From positions 248,001-312,000 of the forward strand of contig RXIV01000001.1 of the NCBI GenBank assembly GCA_003989085.1: a stretch of 64,000 bases of DNA. Reading direction: 5' to 3'. The notes under the pieces were generated by a model that was given only the letters and a program-made list of their open reading frames with translations, was not told the DNA's origin and searched no databases. Shown piece by piece: positions 40,701-49,427 of the stretch; positions within the stretch are counted from its first letter, which is position 1; every line of letters begins with the position of its first letter. The DNA comes from Candidatus Competibacteraceae bacterium. GTDB taxonomy: Bacteria; Pseudomonadota; Gammaproteobacteria; Competibacterales; Competibacteraceae. The translations under genes and the position numbers were made by a program.

Positions 40701-41014
40701 TCGAATCCGCCGCTACCCACTTGCAAGCGCTGCTGGAGCTGTACTGGCAGGGGACGCGACGACCGTTGCACTTCTTCCCGAAAACTGCGCTGGCGTATAT
40801 CGACGCGCTGCGCAAGGATAAAAATCAGGATACGGACAAAGCCCTGCGGGTGGCGCAGCGAGCATGGGAAGGGAGTGACTACGGCTACAACCGGGCGGAA
40901 CGGGAGGATGCCTATTATCAATTAGCGTTTCGGGATACCGATCCGCTGGATGCCGAGTTTACAGAACTGGCGCGGGCGGTTTTTGCGCCGCTGTTCGCGC
41001 AGATTCAGCTATAA
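37796..41014 (+). CDS. recC: Exodeoxyribonuclease V gamma subunit
   Basis: 1072 residues from the ATG at 37796 (MFYVHQSNRLESLTERLADQL); E. coli RecC has 1122. RecC is the Chi-recognising, inactive-helicase-like subunit of RecBCD. Recognisable family stretches: EIIITQSNGMARWLALRLAD, FPATFLWEMSRAVL, VQIHVCHGPMREVEVLHDQLL, PMRSIPFPVVCLIGMNDDAYPR and DDRYLFLETLLSARRCFYLSYVGQ. The upstream open frame (back to 37589) crosses the inverted repeat and is not conserved. recB and recD are not adjacent, which is unusual. No clear ribosome-binding site precedes the ATG. Confidence 0.93.
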   Translation: MFYVHQSNRLESLTERLADQLRQPLRSPLAQEIIITQSNGMARWLALRLADRLGICANLSFQFPATFLWEMSRAVLRHLPPVSAFEKPVLTWRLMTLLQEVEDTPCFAEARAYLGHDDDDFRRYELASRLADCFDQYLVYRPDWIDAWEAGKEDHWQAELWRRLAHHGEAHRVQVQRQFRAALDQGGFNPRRLPERIAIVGIAALPPLYLDLLAGLARFIDVHLFLLNPCQEYWGDIRAERDLARLGEETDPEDAYLTVGNPLLASLGKQGRDFIDGLQNYPRAETDDFAEPSGSGLLPQVQADILHLRDRGSDDCPPLPLLPEDRSVQIHVCHGPMREVEVLHDQLLALFETHQDLQPSDVIVMAPDIAIYGPLIEAVFDTAPHDRRIPFSIADQGIPTENPLIEAFFELLEMGGGRFDAVQVLGLLEQPAVLRRFGLSEDDLARIRRWVRGTGIRWGIDADIKSAWDLPATPENTWRAGLDRLLLGYALPGEGRDLYRGILPYDEVEGSDAQALGGLQSFAEALFGLDARLRERRPLADWMTTLHGVLAQFFDPRDREENELQLIRRALETLDDQAGQAAFGEAVTLAVIKSALRGQLNTPESGVARFLGGGVTCCAMVPMRSIPFPVVCLIGMNDDAYPRPHRPVSFDRMADRFRRGDRSRRQDDRYLFLETLLSARRCFYLSYVGQNIRDNTVLPPSVLVSEWLDTLDRGFYCAGGGRASEQLVTRHPLQAFSRRYFSGDSRLFSYAQELVAAGRQAGRGEQVPAALLTVELPEPEPALRSVRLDDLIHFFKNPARWLLRERLGVRPEEGEEALTTREPFVLNGLENYQVLGQMLELHLERRSAADIATILRAEGALPHGQVGECIFQQAQERVTRFAGRLGRVWPRRAQEPLVMDMPLGEFRLTGQISGLTPEGWVGYRLAGMKANDYLNLWLHHLVLNVAAPEGMPRQSHWVAEDQEVLLEPIESAATHLQALLELYWQGTRRPLHFFPKTALAYIDALRKDKNQDTDKALRVAQRAWEGSDYGYNRAEREDAYYQLAFRDTDPLDAEFTELARAVFAPLFAQIQL

Positions 41015-41037
41015 CCATTTGATTCAAGAGACTCTGC

Positions 41038-41664
41038 ATGAACCTTGATCCCCTCTCGTCCCCGATCCGGCAAAAAATGCAATTCAGCATGGCGCTGGTT
41101 CTTGCGCTGCTGACCGGCTGCGCAGTTTCGCCCACGACCTCCCCGGAAGCGACCAAGGCCTGGGTTGCCCGCCAGTCGGCGTTGCAGCATCTGACGCAAT
41201 GGAACGCCGCCGGGCGGATTGGCGTGGTCAATGGCTCGGAGGGCTGGCACGCCGGTTTTCAGTGGGCGCAGCAAGGTTCCGATTATCGGATTGATCTGAT
41301 TGGCCCACTGGGGCAGGGCCGGGTCCGGGTTGAGGGTGATGAGCAAGCAGTGCGGATTCAAACTGCGGATGGTCAGATTCAGACTGCGCCTAATCCCGAT
41401 GTTCTGCTGGAACAGGCGGTTGGGGCGCGGCTACCGGTAAACGGTCTCCGCTACTGGATTCGCGGCCTGCCGGAACCTGGCACAGCGCCGGCGGTCCAGA
41501 CCGACGCGGAAGGTCGGCTGATCCGGCTGGAGCAGGATGGCTGGATCATTGAATATCTGGCTTATGCCTATGCCGCGCCGTTAAGCCTGGATCTGCCTGA
41601 ACGGATCATGGCCCGCCGGCAGGAGCTGAGCGTCAAGTTAATCATTGAGGAGTGGAGCCAATGA
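41038..41664 (+). CDS. lolB: Outer-membrane lipoprotein LolB
   Basis: 208 residues. A charged N-terminal extension (about 13 residues) precedes a lipoprotein signal with lipobox LLTGC (Cys28). The LolB fold follows with WNAAGRIGVVNGSEGWHAGFQWAQQGSDYRIDLIGPLGQG and LEQAVGARLPVNGLRYWIRGLPEPG. It receives lipoproteins from LolA and inserts them in the outer membrane. Its end overlaps the ispE start (ATGA). The lolB-ispE-tRNA-prs order is the standard gammaproteobacterial one. Confidence 0.93.
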   Translation: MNLDPLSSPIRQKMQFSMALVLALLTGCAVSPTTSPEATKAWVARQSALQHLTQWNAAGRIGVVNGSEGWHAGFQWAQQGSDYRIDLIGPLGQGRVRVEGDEQAVRIQTADGQIQTAPNPDVLLEQAVGARLPVNGLRYWIRGLPEPGTAPAVQTDAEGRLIRLEQDGWIIEYLAYAYAAPLSLDLPERIMARRQELSVKLIIEEWSQ

Positions 41665-42524
41665 TCAACGATCCCACGGCCTGGCCGGCGCCCGCTAAGC
41701 TGAATCTCACGCTCCGCATCATTGGGCGGCGGGCGGATGGCTATCACCGGCTGCAAACGGTGTTTCAATTTCTGGATCGCTGCGACTGGCTGTGGTTTAT
41801 CCCTCGCGCTGACGGAGTGATCGAACGGGAAGGCGTGGTGACCGGTGTTGCTCCAGAGGCTGATTTGACTTTCCGCGCTGCCCGGTTGCTGCAACAAGCC
41901 ACAGGAACCGGCTCTGGCGCTACGATTCGCATTGAAAAACGGTTGCCGTTGGGCGGTGGGTTGGGCGGCGGCAGTTCCGATGCAGCGACCACGCTGGTGG
42001 CGCTTAACTATTACTGGGGAACCGGCCTGAGCCGGACGCGACTGGCGGAGCTTGGCCTGCAACTCGGCGCGGATGTGCCAGTGTTCGTTCACGGTCAGGC
42101 GGCATGGGCGGAAGGCGTGGGTGAACGGTTGACCCCGGTGGAATTGCCGGAACCGTGGTTTGTGGTGCTGACCCCGGCCTGTCAGGTGGCGACTGGCGCA
42201 GTGTTCAATGACCCGGAATTGACAAGAAATTCGCCACTCAGCACAATAGCCGACTTCCTGAGCGGTGCAGGCGGCAATGATTGCGAAACGGTGGTGTACC
42301 GCCGCTACCCGGAAGTAGCCGCTGCCGCTGCTTGGTTGCGCCAGTATGGCGCTGCCAGGATGACCGGGACCGGGGCTAGCGTGTTTGCCGCCTTCCCGGA
42401 CGCCGTAAGCGCTAGCCGGGTGCTGGAGCAGTTGCCGCCGGGATGGAGCGGCTTTGTCGCAGCAGGGCGCAATGGTTCGCCTCTGGATGAGCGGCTGGCG
42501 CGGGGATGCGCAGCATCTATTTGA
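41661..42524 (+). CDS. ispE: 4-diphosphocytidyl-2-C-methyl-D-erythritol kinase
   Basis: 287 residues from the ATG at 41661 overlapping the lolB stop. GHMP kinase of the MEP isoprenoid pathway: substrate motif PAPAKLNLTLRIIGRRADGYHRLQTVFQFLD, ATP-binding LPLGGGLGGGSSDAATTLVALN, and a C-terminal GHMP motif ARMTGTGASVFAAF. A second MEP-pathway trace, the ispG fragment, occurs 32 kb upstream. tRNA-Gln follows 16 bp later and may be on the same transcript. Confidence 0.95.
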   Translation: MINDPTAWPAPAKLNLTLRIIGRRADGYHRLQTVFQFLDRCDWLWFIPRADGVIEREGVVTGVAPEADLTFRAARLLQQATGTGSGATIRIEKRLPLGGGLGGGSSDAATTLVALNYYWGTGLSRTRLAELGLQLGADVPVFVHGQAAWAEGVGERLTPVELPEPWFVVLTPACQVATGAVFNDPELTRNSPLSTIADFLSGAGGNDCETVVYRRYPEVAAAAAWLRQYGAARMTGTGASVFAAFPDAVSASRVLEQLPPGWSGFVAAGRNGSPLDERLARGCAASI

Positions 42525-42540
42525 ATCGTCTCTGAATTAT

Positions 42541-42615
42541 TGGGCCGTCGCCAAGCGGTAAGGCACCGGATTTTGGATCCGGCATTCCCAGGTTCGAATC
42601 CTGGCGGCCCAGCCA
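42541..42615 (+). tRNA. tRNA-Gln(UUG), CCA encoded
   Basis: Acceptor arms TGGGCCG and CGGCCCA (42605-42611) pair. The anticodon stem CCGGA/TCCGG encloses loop TTTTGGA with anticodon TTG at 42573-42575. The T-arm contains GGTTCGAATCC. Discriminator G42612 is followed by an encoded CCA. Position between ispE and prs is the conserved one. Confidence 0.97.
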
Positions 42616-42644
42616 TCTTTTCTACAGCACATCTACGGGGGAAC

Positions 42645-43601
42645 ATGATCGTGTACGAAGGCCGCATGATGGTGTTCACGGGTAACGCTCACCCGCAACT
42701 GGCCCGCGATATTGCCGAGCATCTCCAGTTGCCCCTTGGTCAGGCGGTGGTCAGCCGCTTCAGCGATGGCGAAGTCCTGGTCGAGTTGATGGAGAACGTG
42801 CGCGGCAAGGATGTGTTCATCGTTCAGCCCACTTGCGCTCCCACCAATGACAACATCATGGAGCTGTTGGTGATGGCGGATGCGCTGCGTCGTTCCTCGG
42901 CGGTGCGGGTCACGGCGGTCATCCCCTACTTTGGCTATTCCAGGCAGGATCGCCGGCCCCGGTCGGCGCGGGTGCCGATTTCGGCCAAAGTCGTCGCCAA
43001 CATGATTACCAGCGTGGGTGTGGATCGGGTGCTGACGGTGGACTTGCATGCCGACCAGATTCAGGGCTTTTTCGATCTGCCGGTGGACAACATCTACGCC
43101 ACGCCTATTGTCCTCAGCGACATCCGCGCCCGGAATCCCGGCGATGTAATGGTGGTTTCCCCTGATGTCGGCGGCGTAGTTCGCGCACGCGCCTTGGCGA
43201 AGCGGCTGAATGATGCTGAACTGGCGATCATCGACAAACGCCGTCCCGCACCCAATCAGTCCCAAGTCATGCACGTCATTGGCGATGTCGAAGGCCAGCA
43301 TTGCATCGTAGTGGATGACATGGTGGATACCGCCGGCACCCTCTGTCTGGCGGCCAAGGCGCTCAAGGAATGGGGCGCTGCTTCGGTGCGGGCCTATTGC
43401 ACCCACGCCGTATTGTCCGGTGCGGCGGCGGACAACATCCGTAAGTCGGTACTCGACGAACTGGTCATTACCGACACCATCCCCTTGCGGCCTGAAACGG
43501 CCGCCTGCCCTAATATCCGCCAGATTCCCGTGGCCGGACTCCTCGCCGAAACCATGCGCCGGATTCATCTGGAAGAGTCTGTCAGTTCGCTGTTTTTGTA
43601 G
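42645..43601 (+). CDS. prs: Ribose-phosphate pyrophosphokinase
   Basis: 318 residues from the ATG at 42645, preceded by GGGGG. It makes PRPP from ribose-5-phosphate and [42 protein letters not shown], the flexible-loop region [23 protein letters not shown], metal motif [11 protein letters not shown] and the PRPP loop [11 protein letters not shown] are all present. A second ATG at 42666 would give a length closer to that of some homologues. rplY normally follows; here a CSD-DUF1294 gene intervenes. Confidence 0.97.
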   Translation: MIVYEGRMMVFTGNAHPQLARDIAEHLQLPLGQAVVSRFSDGEVLVELMENVRGKDVFIVQPTCAPTNDNIMELLVMADALRRSSAVRVTAVIPYFGYSRQDRRPRSARVPISAKVVANMITSVGVDRVLTVDLHADQIQGFFDLPVDNIYATPIVLSDIRARNPGDVMVVSPDVGGVVRARALAKRLNDAELAIIDKRRPAPNQSQVMHVIGDVEGQHCIVVDDMVDTAGTLCLAAKALKEWGAASVRAYCTHAVLSGAAADNIRKSVLDELVITDTIPLRPETAACPNIRQIPVAGLLAETMRRIHLEESVSSLFL

Positions 43602-43730
43602 TCCTGTGAGCAGGATAAACCATCGGTATCAGTTTGGGCGATGCTGGGTGCTAAATATCCTCCCATAGTGCGTTTCATTGCGTCTTAGTGGTCTATTTAA
43701 ATAATCGATTAGGCTCTTCATATAGTTCGT

Positions 43731-44354
43731 ATGCGCTATCAAGGCAAGATAACTAAGTGGAAGGATGAACAAGGCTTCGGATTCATTACACCAAGTAACG
43801 GTGGCAGGCAAGTATTCGTCCATATTAATGCGTTTTCAAACCGACGTCGCCGTCCCTCTGGTGAAGAAATTGTTAGCTATGAACTGAACGCTGATGCCAC
43901 TGGTCGATTTCAAGCTGAGAAAGTTGCATTTATCGGCGATCACACAGCAAATTTATCTGGAGGTAGTGCAGTTTTACTGATATTAGCTACGCTCTTCCTC
44001 GTTTTCTTGGCTGTATCAGTTTTAGTCAACAAGTTGCCTTTTGCAGTCCTTGCTTTGTATCTAGGCACAAGTGTTATAGCGTTTTTTGCCTATGCGAAAG
44101 ATAAATCAGCAGCCAGAAATGATCGATGGAGAACGCCAGAGAATACACTGCATATACTTGGATTAATCGGTGGTTGGCCTGGGGCTTTAGTGGCACAACA
44201 ACTGCTACGCCATAAGTCGAAAAAACGGTCGTTTCAAATCGTTTTTTGGATCATAGTCATAGCAAATGGTGGTTTTCTAGGTTGGCTATTTTCACATTCT
44301 GGATCCAGTATGCTTCGTTCTATTCTTAGTGCAGTGTCTAATCGATTAGCCTAG
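43731..44354 (+). CDS. Cold-shock domain fused to DUF1294 membrane domain
   Basis: 207 residues. The N-terminal cold-shock-like domain (MRYQGKITKWKDEQGFGFITPSNGGRQVFVHINAFSNRRRRP) keeps the RNA-binding GFGFI and VFVHI motifs. After a linker come membrane segments (VLLILATLFLVFLAVSVLV, FAVLALYLGTSVIAFFAY). The DUF1294 core follows, AYAKDKSAARNDRWRTPENTLHILGLIGGWPGALVAQQLLRHKSKKRSFQ, with a last span. The family function is unknown. Its base composition is visibly more AT-rich than the flanking genes. It splits the usual prs-rplY pair, so it was probably acquired by transfer. Confidence 0.85.
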   Translation: MRYQGKITKWKDEQGFGFITPSNGGRQVFVHINAFSNRRRRPSGEEIVSYELNADATGRFQAEKVAFIGDHTANLSGGSAVLLILATLFLVFLAVSVLVNKLPFAVLALYLGTSVIAFFAYAKDKSAARNDRWRTPENTLHILGLIGGWPGALVAQQLLRHKSKKRSFQIVFWIIVIANGGFLGWLFSHSGSSMLRSILSAVSNRLA

Positions 44355-44576
44355 CCAAGGGCACTACGCCGGAGGCACTATAACCATTTTTGGCAGTGCG
44401 CCAAATTTGGACATGACTGCAACTAAACAACGACAATAAATTGCGATACCTCGTATCCACGAGAAGGGCGTTACCGATTTAACACCGCCCCGCCCGGTTC
44501 ACGGCGGGATTGCCAAAACGGCGCGTCTGGTCGCGGGCGCGTTGTCTTTTGTCTTCACTACTGGAGTACCAAGCTA
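44355..44576 (+). promoter_or_regulatory. Leader region of rplY
   Basis: 222-bp gap between the CSD-DUF1294 gene and rplY. The last ~110 bp return to GC-rich sequence and contain a hairpin (CCCGCC-8 nt-GGCGGG) and then GGCGCGTCTGG...GCGCG, before CTGGAG and the rplY ATG. A transcript starting within the gap would carry this hairpin. No gene is seen. Confidence 0.35.
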
Positions 44577-45206
44577 ATGAGTATAACCTTTGAATTCACT
44601 GCCGAACCACGCAGCGATTTGGGCAAAGGTGCGAGCCGCCGCCTGCGCCGCGCCGGTCAGGTGCCGGCCATTCTGTACGGTGGTGGTCAGGATCCGCTGC
44701 CTCTCACCTTGAATCATCTTAACTTCGTCACCCAGTTACAGAACCCGGCAGTTTATTCGCACGTTCTGACCCTGAAGATCGGCGACCAGATTGAAACGGC
44801 GGTACTGCGTGATTTGCAGCGCCATCCATTCAAGCCGACCATCCTGCATATCGACTTCCTGCGAGCCAGCGCCGACCGCAAATTGCGCGTCCATGTGCCG
44901 CTGCACTTTATCAACGAAAGCAACGCCAAGGGTGTCAAGCAGCAGGGTGGTGTGGTCAGCCATGCGTTGATCGACCTTGAAATCACCTGTCTGCCCAAGG
45001 ATTTGCCAGAGTTCGTCACCATTGATTTGACCAACCTGGGCATGGGTGAGTCGCTGCACCTGAGCGGGATTCCGCTGCCGGACGGGGTCGAATTGGCCGA
45101 CAAAGTCACTCCGGGTTCCGATCAGGACGCCATCGTGGTTAGCATCCATCACGCCCACGGCGGCGAAGAGTCCAGCGTCGTCGCCCCGACCACGCCGGCA
45201 ACCTGA
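44577..45206 (+). CDS. rplY: 50S ribosomal protein L25 (long, CTC type)
   Basis: 209 residues. The N-terminal 5S-rRNA-binding L25 domain (EPRSDLGKGASRRLRRAGQVPAILYGGG ... RDLQRHPFKPTILHIDFLRA) is followed by the C-terminal TL5/CTC domain (VHVPLHFINESNAKGVKQQGG ... DLEITCLPKDLPEFVTIDLTNLGMGESLHL). The two-domain form is general-stress-protein-like and common outside enterics. It is followed by pth after 32 bp, the conserved order. Confidence 0.96.
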   Translation: MSITFEFTAEPRSDLGKGASRRLRRAGQVPAILYGGGQDPLPLTLNHLNFVTQLQNPAVYSHVLTLKIGDQIETAVLRDLQRHPFKPTILHIDFLRASADRKLRVHVPLHFINESNAKGVKQQGGVVSHALIDLEITCLPKDLPEFVTIDLTNLGMGESLHLSGIPLPDGVELADKVTPGSDQDAIVVSIHHAHGGEESSVVAPTTPAT

Positions 45207-45238
45207 TTCCGGACGACGTTGCGAGCGGAACTGTCACC

Positions 45239-45859
45239 ATGCCGGAAGCTGCGCCGTTATTGCGGCTGGTGGTCGGGCTGGGTAATCCCGGCTCCGATTA
45301 CGCCCAGACCCGCCATAATGCCGGGTTCTGGCTGGTGGATGAATTGGCCCGTCAGCACGGCGGTAGTTTCCGCCCGGAGAGCCGGTTTCACGGTGAGACC
45401 GGCCGGATCACGCTGAATGGTCAGGAGCTATGGCTCCTTAAACCGATGACCTTTATGAACCGCAGCGGCCAGGCTGTTGCGGCGCTGGCCCGGTTTCATA
45501 AAATGACGCTGCCGGAAATTTTGGTGGTGCATGACGATCTGGATTTACCGCCGGGCGTAGTGCGCGTGAAGCGCTCGGGCGGCCACGGCGGCCACAATGG
45601 TCTGCGCGATCTGATCGCTCACTTGGGTGGTAACGACTTTCCTCGTCTGCGCCTTGGCATCGGCCACCCCGGCCAGAGCCGCGAGGTGCTGGATCATGTG
45701 CTGCGCCGCGCCTCACAAGCCGAGCGGGCGATGCTGGATCAGGCGATAGCCGATGCCCTGCGCGAATTGCCGCGCCTGATCGCCGGTCGGTGGAACCCGG
45801 CTATCCAATCCTTGCACAGCCGGCTGGTTGAAACGCTCGCTGCCCCCTCCGCTTCCTGA
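45239..45859 (+). CDS. pth: Peptidyl-tRNA hydrolase
   Basis: 206 residues. [28 protein letters not shown] carries the catalytic His. [46 protein letters not shown] and [12 protein letters not shown] are complete. It releases tRNA from peptidyl-tRNA. It is co-directional with ychF, 25 bp apart. Confidence 0.97.
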   Translation: MPEAAPLLRLVVGLGNPGSDYAQTRHNAGFWLVDELARQHGGSFRPESRFHGETGRITLNGQELWLLKPMTFMNRSGQAVAALARFHKMTLPEILVVHDDLDLPPGVVRVKRSGGHGGHNGLRDLIAHLGGNDFPRLRLGIGHPGQSREVLDHVLRRASQAERAMLDQAIADALRELPRLIAGRWNPAIQSLHSRLVETLAAPSAS

Positions 45860-45884
45860 ACGAACCTACCTCCCGGAACACCTC

Positions 45885-46976
45885 ATGGCCATCCAATGCG
45901 GCATTGTCGGCTTGCCGAATGTCGGCAAGTCCACCCTGTTCAACGCCCTTACCAAAGCCGGCATTCAGGCCGAAAATTATCCCTTCTGCACCATCGATCC
46001 TAACGTCGGGATCGTGCCGGTGCCTGATCCCCGGTTGTCGGCGCTGGCGGCCATTGTTAAGCCAAAGCAGATCATTCCCGCTACCGTCGAATTTGTGGAC
46101 ATTGCCGGACTGGTAGCCGGCGCGTCAAAAGGCGAGGGGCTGGGCAACCAATTTCTCGCCCATATCCGCGAGACGGACGCTATTGCCCATGTGGTGCGCT
46201 GCTTTGAAAACGATGACGTGATTCATGTGGCCGGCGGGGTGAATCCACGTTCGGATATTGAAACCATCAGCACTGAACTGGCGCTGGCCGATCTGGCGAC
46301 GGTAGAAAAAGCCCTGCAACGGGCCGAGAAAGCGGCTAAAGCCGGCGGGCGCGAGGCGCTGGAACGCAAGGAAGTACTGGAACGGGTGCAGGCGCATCTC
46401 GATACTGGAGCGCCGGTGCGGGCTTTGGCGCTGGCTGCCGGGGAACACGAAGCGCTGCGGGAACTGTTTTTATTAACCAGCAAGCCGGTGTTGTACGTCG
46501 CTAACGTCGCCGAGGATGGTTTTAGCGACAATCCTCTGCTGGAGCAGGTGCGCGAGATGGCCGCGCAGGAAGGCGCCGGAGTAGTTCCGGTTTGCGCGGC
46601 GATTGAGGCAGAACTGGCGGAACTGGCGGATGCTGACCGGGCCGAGTTTCTGGCCGACTACGGGCTGACCGAGCCGGGGCTGGATCGAGTGATCCACGCT
46701 GCTTATACGCTGCTGGGGCTGCAAACCTACTTCACCGCCGGTCCCAAAGAAGTGCGGGCCTGGACGGTGCGGATTGGCTCGACCGCACCACAGGCGGCAG
46801 GCGTGATTCACAGTGACTTTGAGCGCGGATTCATTCGCGCCGAAGTCATCGCCTATGCCGACTACCTGGTCGGGCATGGTGAAGCCGGCGCCCGCGAGGC
46901 CGGTAAATGGCGGCTGGAAGGTAAGGAGTATATTGTTCAGGAAGGCGATGTGATGCACTTTCGCTTCAATGTGTAA
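45885..46976 (+). CDS. ychF: Redox-responsive ATPase YchF/OLA1
   Basis: 363 residues from the ATG at 45885, the family length. Obg-like P-loop protein: [21 protein letters not shown], switch/G3-like [20 protein letters not shown], and an NVAED motif in place of NKxD, which explains ATP preference. C-terminal TGS domain: [23 protein letters not shown] ... [18 protein letters not shown]. The order pth-ychF is standard. Confidence 0.96.
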   Translation: MAIQCGIVGLPNVGKSTLFNALTKAGIQAENYPFCTIDPNVGIVPVPDPRLSALAAIVKPKQIIPATVEFVDIAGLVAGASKGEGLGNQFLAHIRETDAIAHVVRCFENDDVIHVAGGVNPRSDIETISTELALADLATVEKALQRAEKAAKAGGREALERKEVLERVQAHLDTGAPVRALALAAGEHEALRELFLLTSKPVLYVANVAEDGFSDNPLLEQVREMAAQEGAGVVPVCAAIEAELAELADADRAEFLADYGLTEPGLDRVIHAAYTLLGLQTYFTAGPKEVRAWTVRIGSTAPQAAGVIHSDFERGFIRAEVIAYADYLVGHGEAGAREAGKWRLEGKEYIVQEGDVMHFRFNV

Positions 46977-47062
46977 ATTTGCGTTGAGTGAAATAAACTT
47001 CTTGCCGTTGGGCAGAATTCGTCAAACCAGCCTGTGCCCGATCACCAGACGATAAACGTCAT

Positions 47063-47587
47063 ATGACGATCATCCGGCTAATGGGCATTGATCCCGGCTC
47101 GCGGATCACTGGCTACGGGATTGTCGAGATGGACGGGCCGCGCAGTCGCTATATCGCCAGCGGCGGTATTCAGACCGACAGCAGCCGACCGGTGCCGGAG
47201 CGATTGAAAACCATCTTTGAGGGCATCGCCAGCCTGATTCAGGAGTATCAGCCAATAGAGGTCGCCGTTGAACAGGTGTTCATGCACCGTAATCCCGATT
47301 CGGCGCTTAAGCTCGGTCAGGCGCGCGGCGCGGCGATTTGCGCGGTGGTGGTCGCCGGACTGCCGGTCAGTGAATATGCAGCGCGGGCGATCAAACAGGC
47401 GGTTGTCGGCAGTGGAGCGGCGGATAAAACCCAGGTGCAACGGATGATCGCTTTACTGCTGAATCTACCGGCCTTGCCGCAGAGTGACGCCGCTGACGCG
47501 CTGGCGGTGGCGATTTGTCACGGCCATACCCGGCAAACGCTCCAGCGGTTGGGGGCGGCGGTCACGCTGGTCGGGCGGCGGCGATGA
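47063..47587 (+). CDS. ruvC: Crossover junction endodeoxyribonuclease RuvC
   Basis: 174 residues. RNase-H-like resolvase that cuts Holliday junctions. Acidic catalytic residues: Asp in [15 protein letters not shown], Glu in [23 protein letters not shown], and the pair in [17 protein letters not shown]. Its stop overlaps the ruvA start (ATGA). The usual yebC gene upstream is absent. Confidence 0.96.
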   Translation: MTIIRLMGIDPGSRITGYGIVEMDGPRSRYIASGGIQTDSSRPVPERLKTIFEGIASLIQEYQPIEVAVEQVFMHRNPDSALKLGQARGAAICAVVVAGLPVSEYAARAIKQAVVGSGAADKTQVQRMIALLLNLPALPQSDAADALAVAICHGHTRQTLQRLGAAVTLVGRRR

Positions 47588-48192
47588 TTGGCCGGTTGCG
47601 TGGGTTGCTGGCCTGGAAACAGCCGCCCGCGCTGATGATTGACGCTCACGGGGTGGGTTACGAACTGGAAGCCTCGCTGACCACTTTCCAAACCTTGCCG
47701 GAGGTGGGTGCCGAGATCACGCTGCACACGCATCTGGTGGTGCGCGAAGATGCCCACACCCTCTACGGCTTTGCCCATCTGGCGGAACGGGCGCTGTTCC
47801 GCGAGTTAATCCGTGTTTCCGGCGTGGGTCCCCGGTTGGCGCTGCTGATTCTGTCGGGGATGAGCGTAGAGTTGTTTGGACGGTGCGTGCGCGACGGCGA
47901 TGCGGCTTCATTGACCCGGCTGCCGGGGATTGGCAAAAAGACTGCTGAGCGGCTGATCATCGAACTACGGGATCGGATCGGCGGACTGGGCGGCGATTCA
48001 GCGGCGGTTGGGTTGACGAGCGGTTTAATCGTTGCGCCCGAGGCGCGTCCGGCAGATGACGCCGTCAGCGCCCTAGTGTCACTGGGCTACAAGCTCCCGG
48101 AAGCCTCGCGCATGGTGCAAAGTCTTGAAACCGACGGGTTAAGCAGCGAAGCGATTATCCGGCTGGCCTTGCAGGCACAGGTACGGCGTTAA
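47584..48192 (+). CDS. ruvA: Holliday junction branch migration protein RuvA
   Basis: 202 residues from the ATG at 47584. OB-fold N-terminus ([31 protein letters not shown]), tandem helix-hairpin-helix ([41 protein letters not shown]) and the C-terminal RuvB-binding domain ([23 protein letters not shown]). It forms the tetrameric junction-binding core of RuvAB. Confidence 0.97.
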   Translation: MIGRLRGLLAWKQPPALMIDAHGVGYELEASLTTFQTLPEVGAEITLHTHLVVREDAHTLYGFAHLAERALFRELIRVSGVGPRLALLILSGMSVELFGRCVRDGDAASLTRLPGIGKKTAERLIIELRDRIGGLGGDSAAVGLTSGLIVAPEARPADDAVSALVSLGYKLPEASRMVQSLETDGLSSEAIIRLALQAQVRR

Positions 48193-48279
48193 ACTAACCC
48201 TGATCCATAGAGTTACGGAAAATCAAAGGCCAGTACCGCGTTTCTTTAACCTTTAAAATTGGACTTTTAATCTTAACGA

Positions 48280-49332
48280 ATGAACTCTCCCGACCGCTTG
48301 ATTTCTCCGGCTGCCAGCGGCGAAGACGCCTCGCTGGATCGGGCGGTGCGTCCCCGGCGGCTGGCGGATTATATCGGCCAGCAACCGTTGCGTGAGCAGA
48401 TGGACCTGTTCATCCGCGCCGCTCGCGCCAGAAATGAAGCGCTGGATCATGTGCTGTTGTTCGGGCCGCCAGGGCTGGGTAAAACCACGTTGGCGCATAT
48501 CATCGCTGCCGAAATGGGCGTCAATTTACGCCAGACCTCCGGACCGGTGCTGGAGCGGGCTGGCGATGTCGCGGCGCTGCTGACCAATCTGGAGCCGCAC
48601 GACGTACTGTTCATCGACGAGATTCACCGCCTGAGTCCAGTAGTCGAGGAAGTGTTGTATCCGGCGATGGAGGATTATCAGATCGATATCCTGATCGGCG
48701 AAGGACCGGCAGCACGGTCGATCAAGTTGGATGTGCCGCCCTTCACGCTGGTCGGGGCGACCACACGAGCGGGATTGCTGACTTCGCCGTTGCGGGATCG
48801 GTTCGGGATCGTTCACCGGCTGGAGTTTTACAGCCCGGAAGAATTGACCGAGATTGTAGCCCGTTCGGCGCGGATTCTCGGCGTCGAAACCGACTATCCC
48901 GCTGGGGCGATGGAAATTGGCCGGCGCTCGCGGGGAACGCCGCGCATTGCTAACCGCCTGTTGCGGCGGGTGCGGGATTTCGCGCAAATTCGAGCCGATG
49001 GGCGGATTAGTGTTGAAGTGGCTGGGCAGGCGCTGGATATGCTCAAGGTCGATGAGCGCGGCTTTGACGAACAGGATCGGCGGTTATTGTGGCTGATGAT
49101 TGATAAATTCGGCGGTGGGCCGGTGGGGCTGGATACACTGGCGGCGGCGCTGGGCGAGGAGCGCGGCACCATTGAAGATGTGCTGGAGCCGTACCTGATT
49201 CAGCAGGGGTTTTTGATGAGAACCCCGCGTGGCCGGGTGGCGACTGCGCACGCCTACCGTCACTTTGGATTGGCTGTAGCTGCGCCGGTAGTCAGTACCG
49301 ATTTGTTTGGGGCTGGTTCTGGAGCCCCTTGA
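48280..49332 (+). CDS. ruvB: Holliday junction helicase RuvB
   Basis: 350 residues. AAA+ motor: [18 protein letters not shown], Walker [21 protein letters not shown], Walker [11 protein letters not shown], sensor 1 [20 protein letters not shown], arginine finger region, and winged helix [40 protein letters not shown]. The C-terminal ~20 residues extend beyond E. coli RuvB (336). 87 bp separate it from ruvA. Confidence 0.97.
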   Translation: MNSPDRLISPAASGEDASLDRAVRPRRLADYIGQQPLREQMDLFIRAARARNEALDHVLLFGPPGLGKTTLAHIIAAEMGVNLRQTSGPVLERAGDVAALLTNLEPHDVLFIDEIHRLSPVVEEVLYPAMEDYQIDILIGEGPAARSIKLDVPPFTLVGATTRAGLLTSPLRDRFGIVHRLEFYSPEELTEIVARSARILGVETDYPAGAMEIGRRSRGTPRIANRLLRRVRDFAQIRADGRISVEVAGQALDMLKVDERGFDEQDRRLLWLMIDKFGGGPVGLDTLAAALGEERGTIEDVLEPYLIQQGFLMRTPRGRVATAHAYRHFGLAVAAPVVSTDLFGAGSGAP

Positions 49333-49333
49333 A

Positions 49334-49397
49334 TTTTTCCGTGCTTTCCGTGAATAAAGTATTGAATCATTTTTCCGTGAGTTCCGCGCTTTCCGTG
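49334..49397. repeat. Short direct repeats between ruvB and tolQ
   Basis: TTTTTCCGTG (49334 and 49370) and GCTTTCCGTG (49343 and 49388) each occur twice, giving two TTTTTCCGTG...GCTTTCCGTG blocks in 64 bp. The gap carries no gene. Such TTTCCGTG-type repeats are common as small genome-wide repeats, but here I can only report the local pattern. ybgC, which often precedes tolQ, is absent. Confidence 0.6.
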
Positions 49398-49427
49398 GAT
49401 GTGGACAGAGACTAAGGGAGATTGCTG

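Noticed and set aside
42633..43568. 311-codon minus-strand frame over prs
   Set aside because: It is a shadow of prs, which has all PRPP synthetase motifs.
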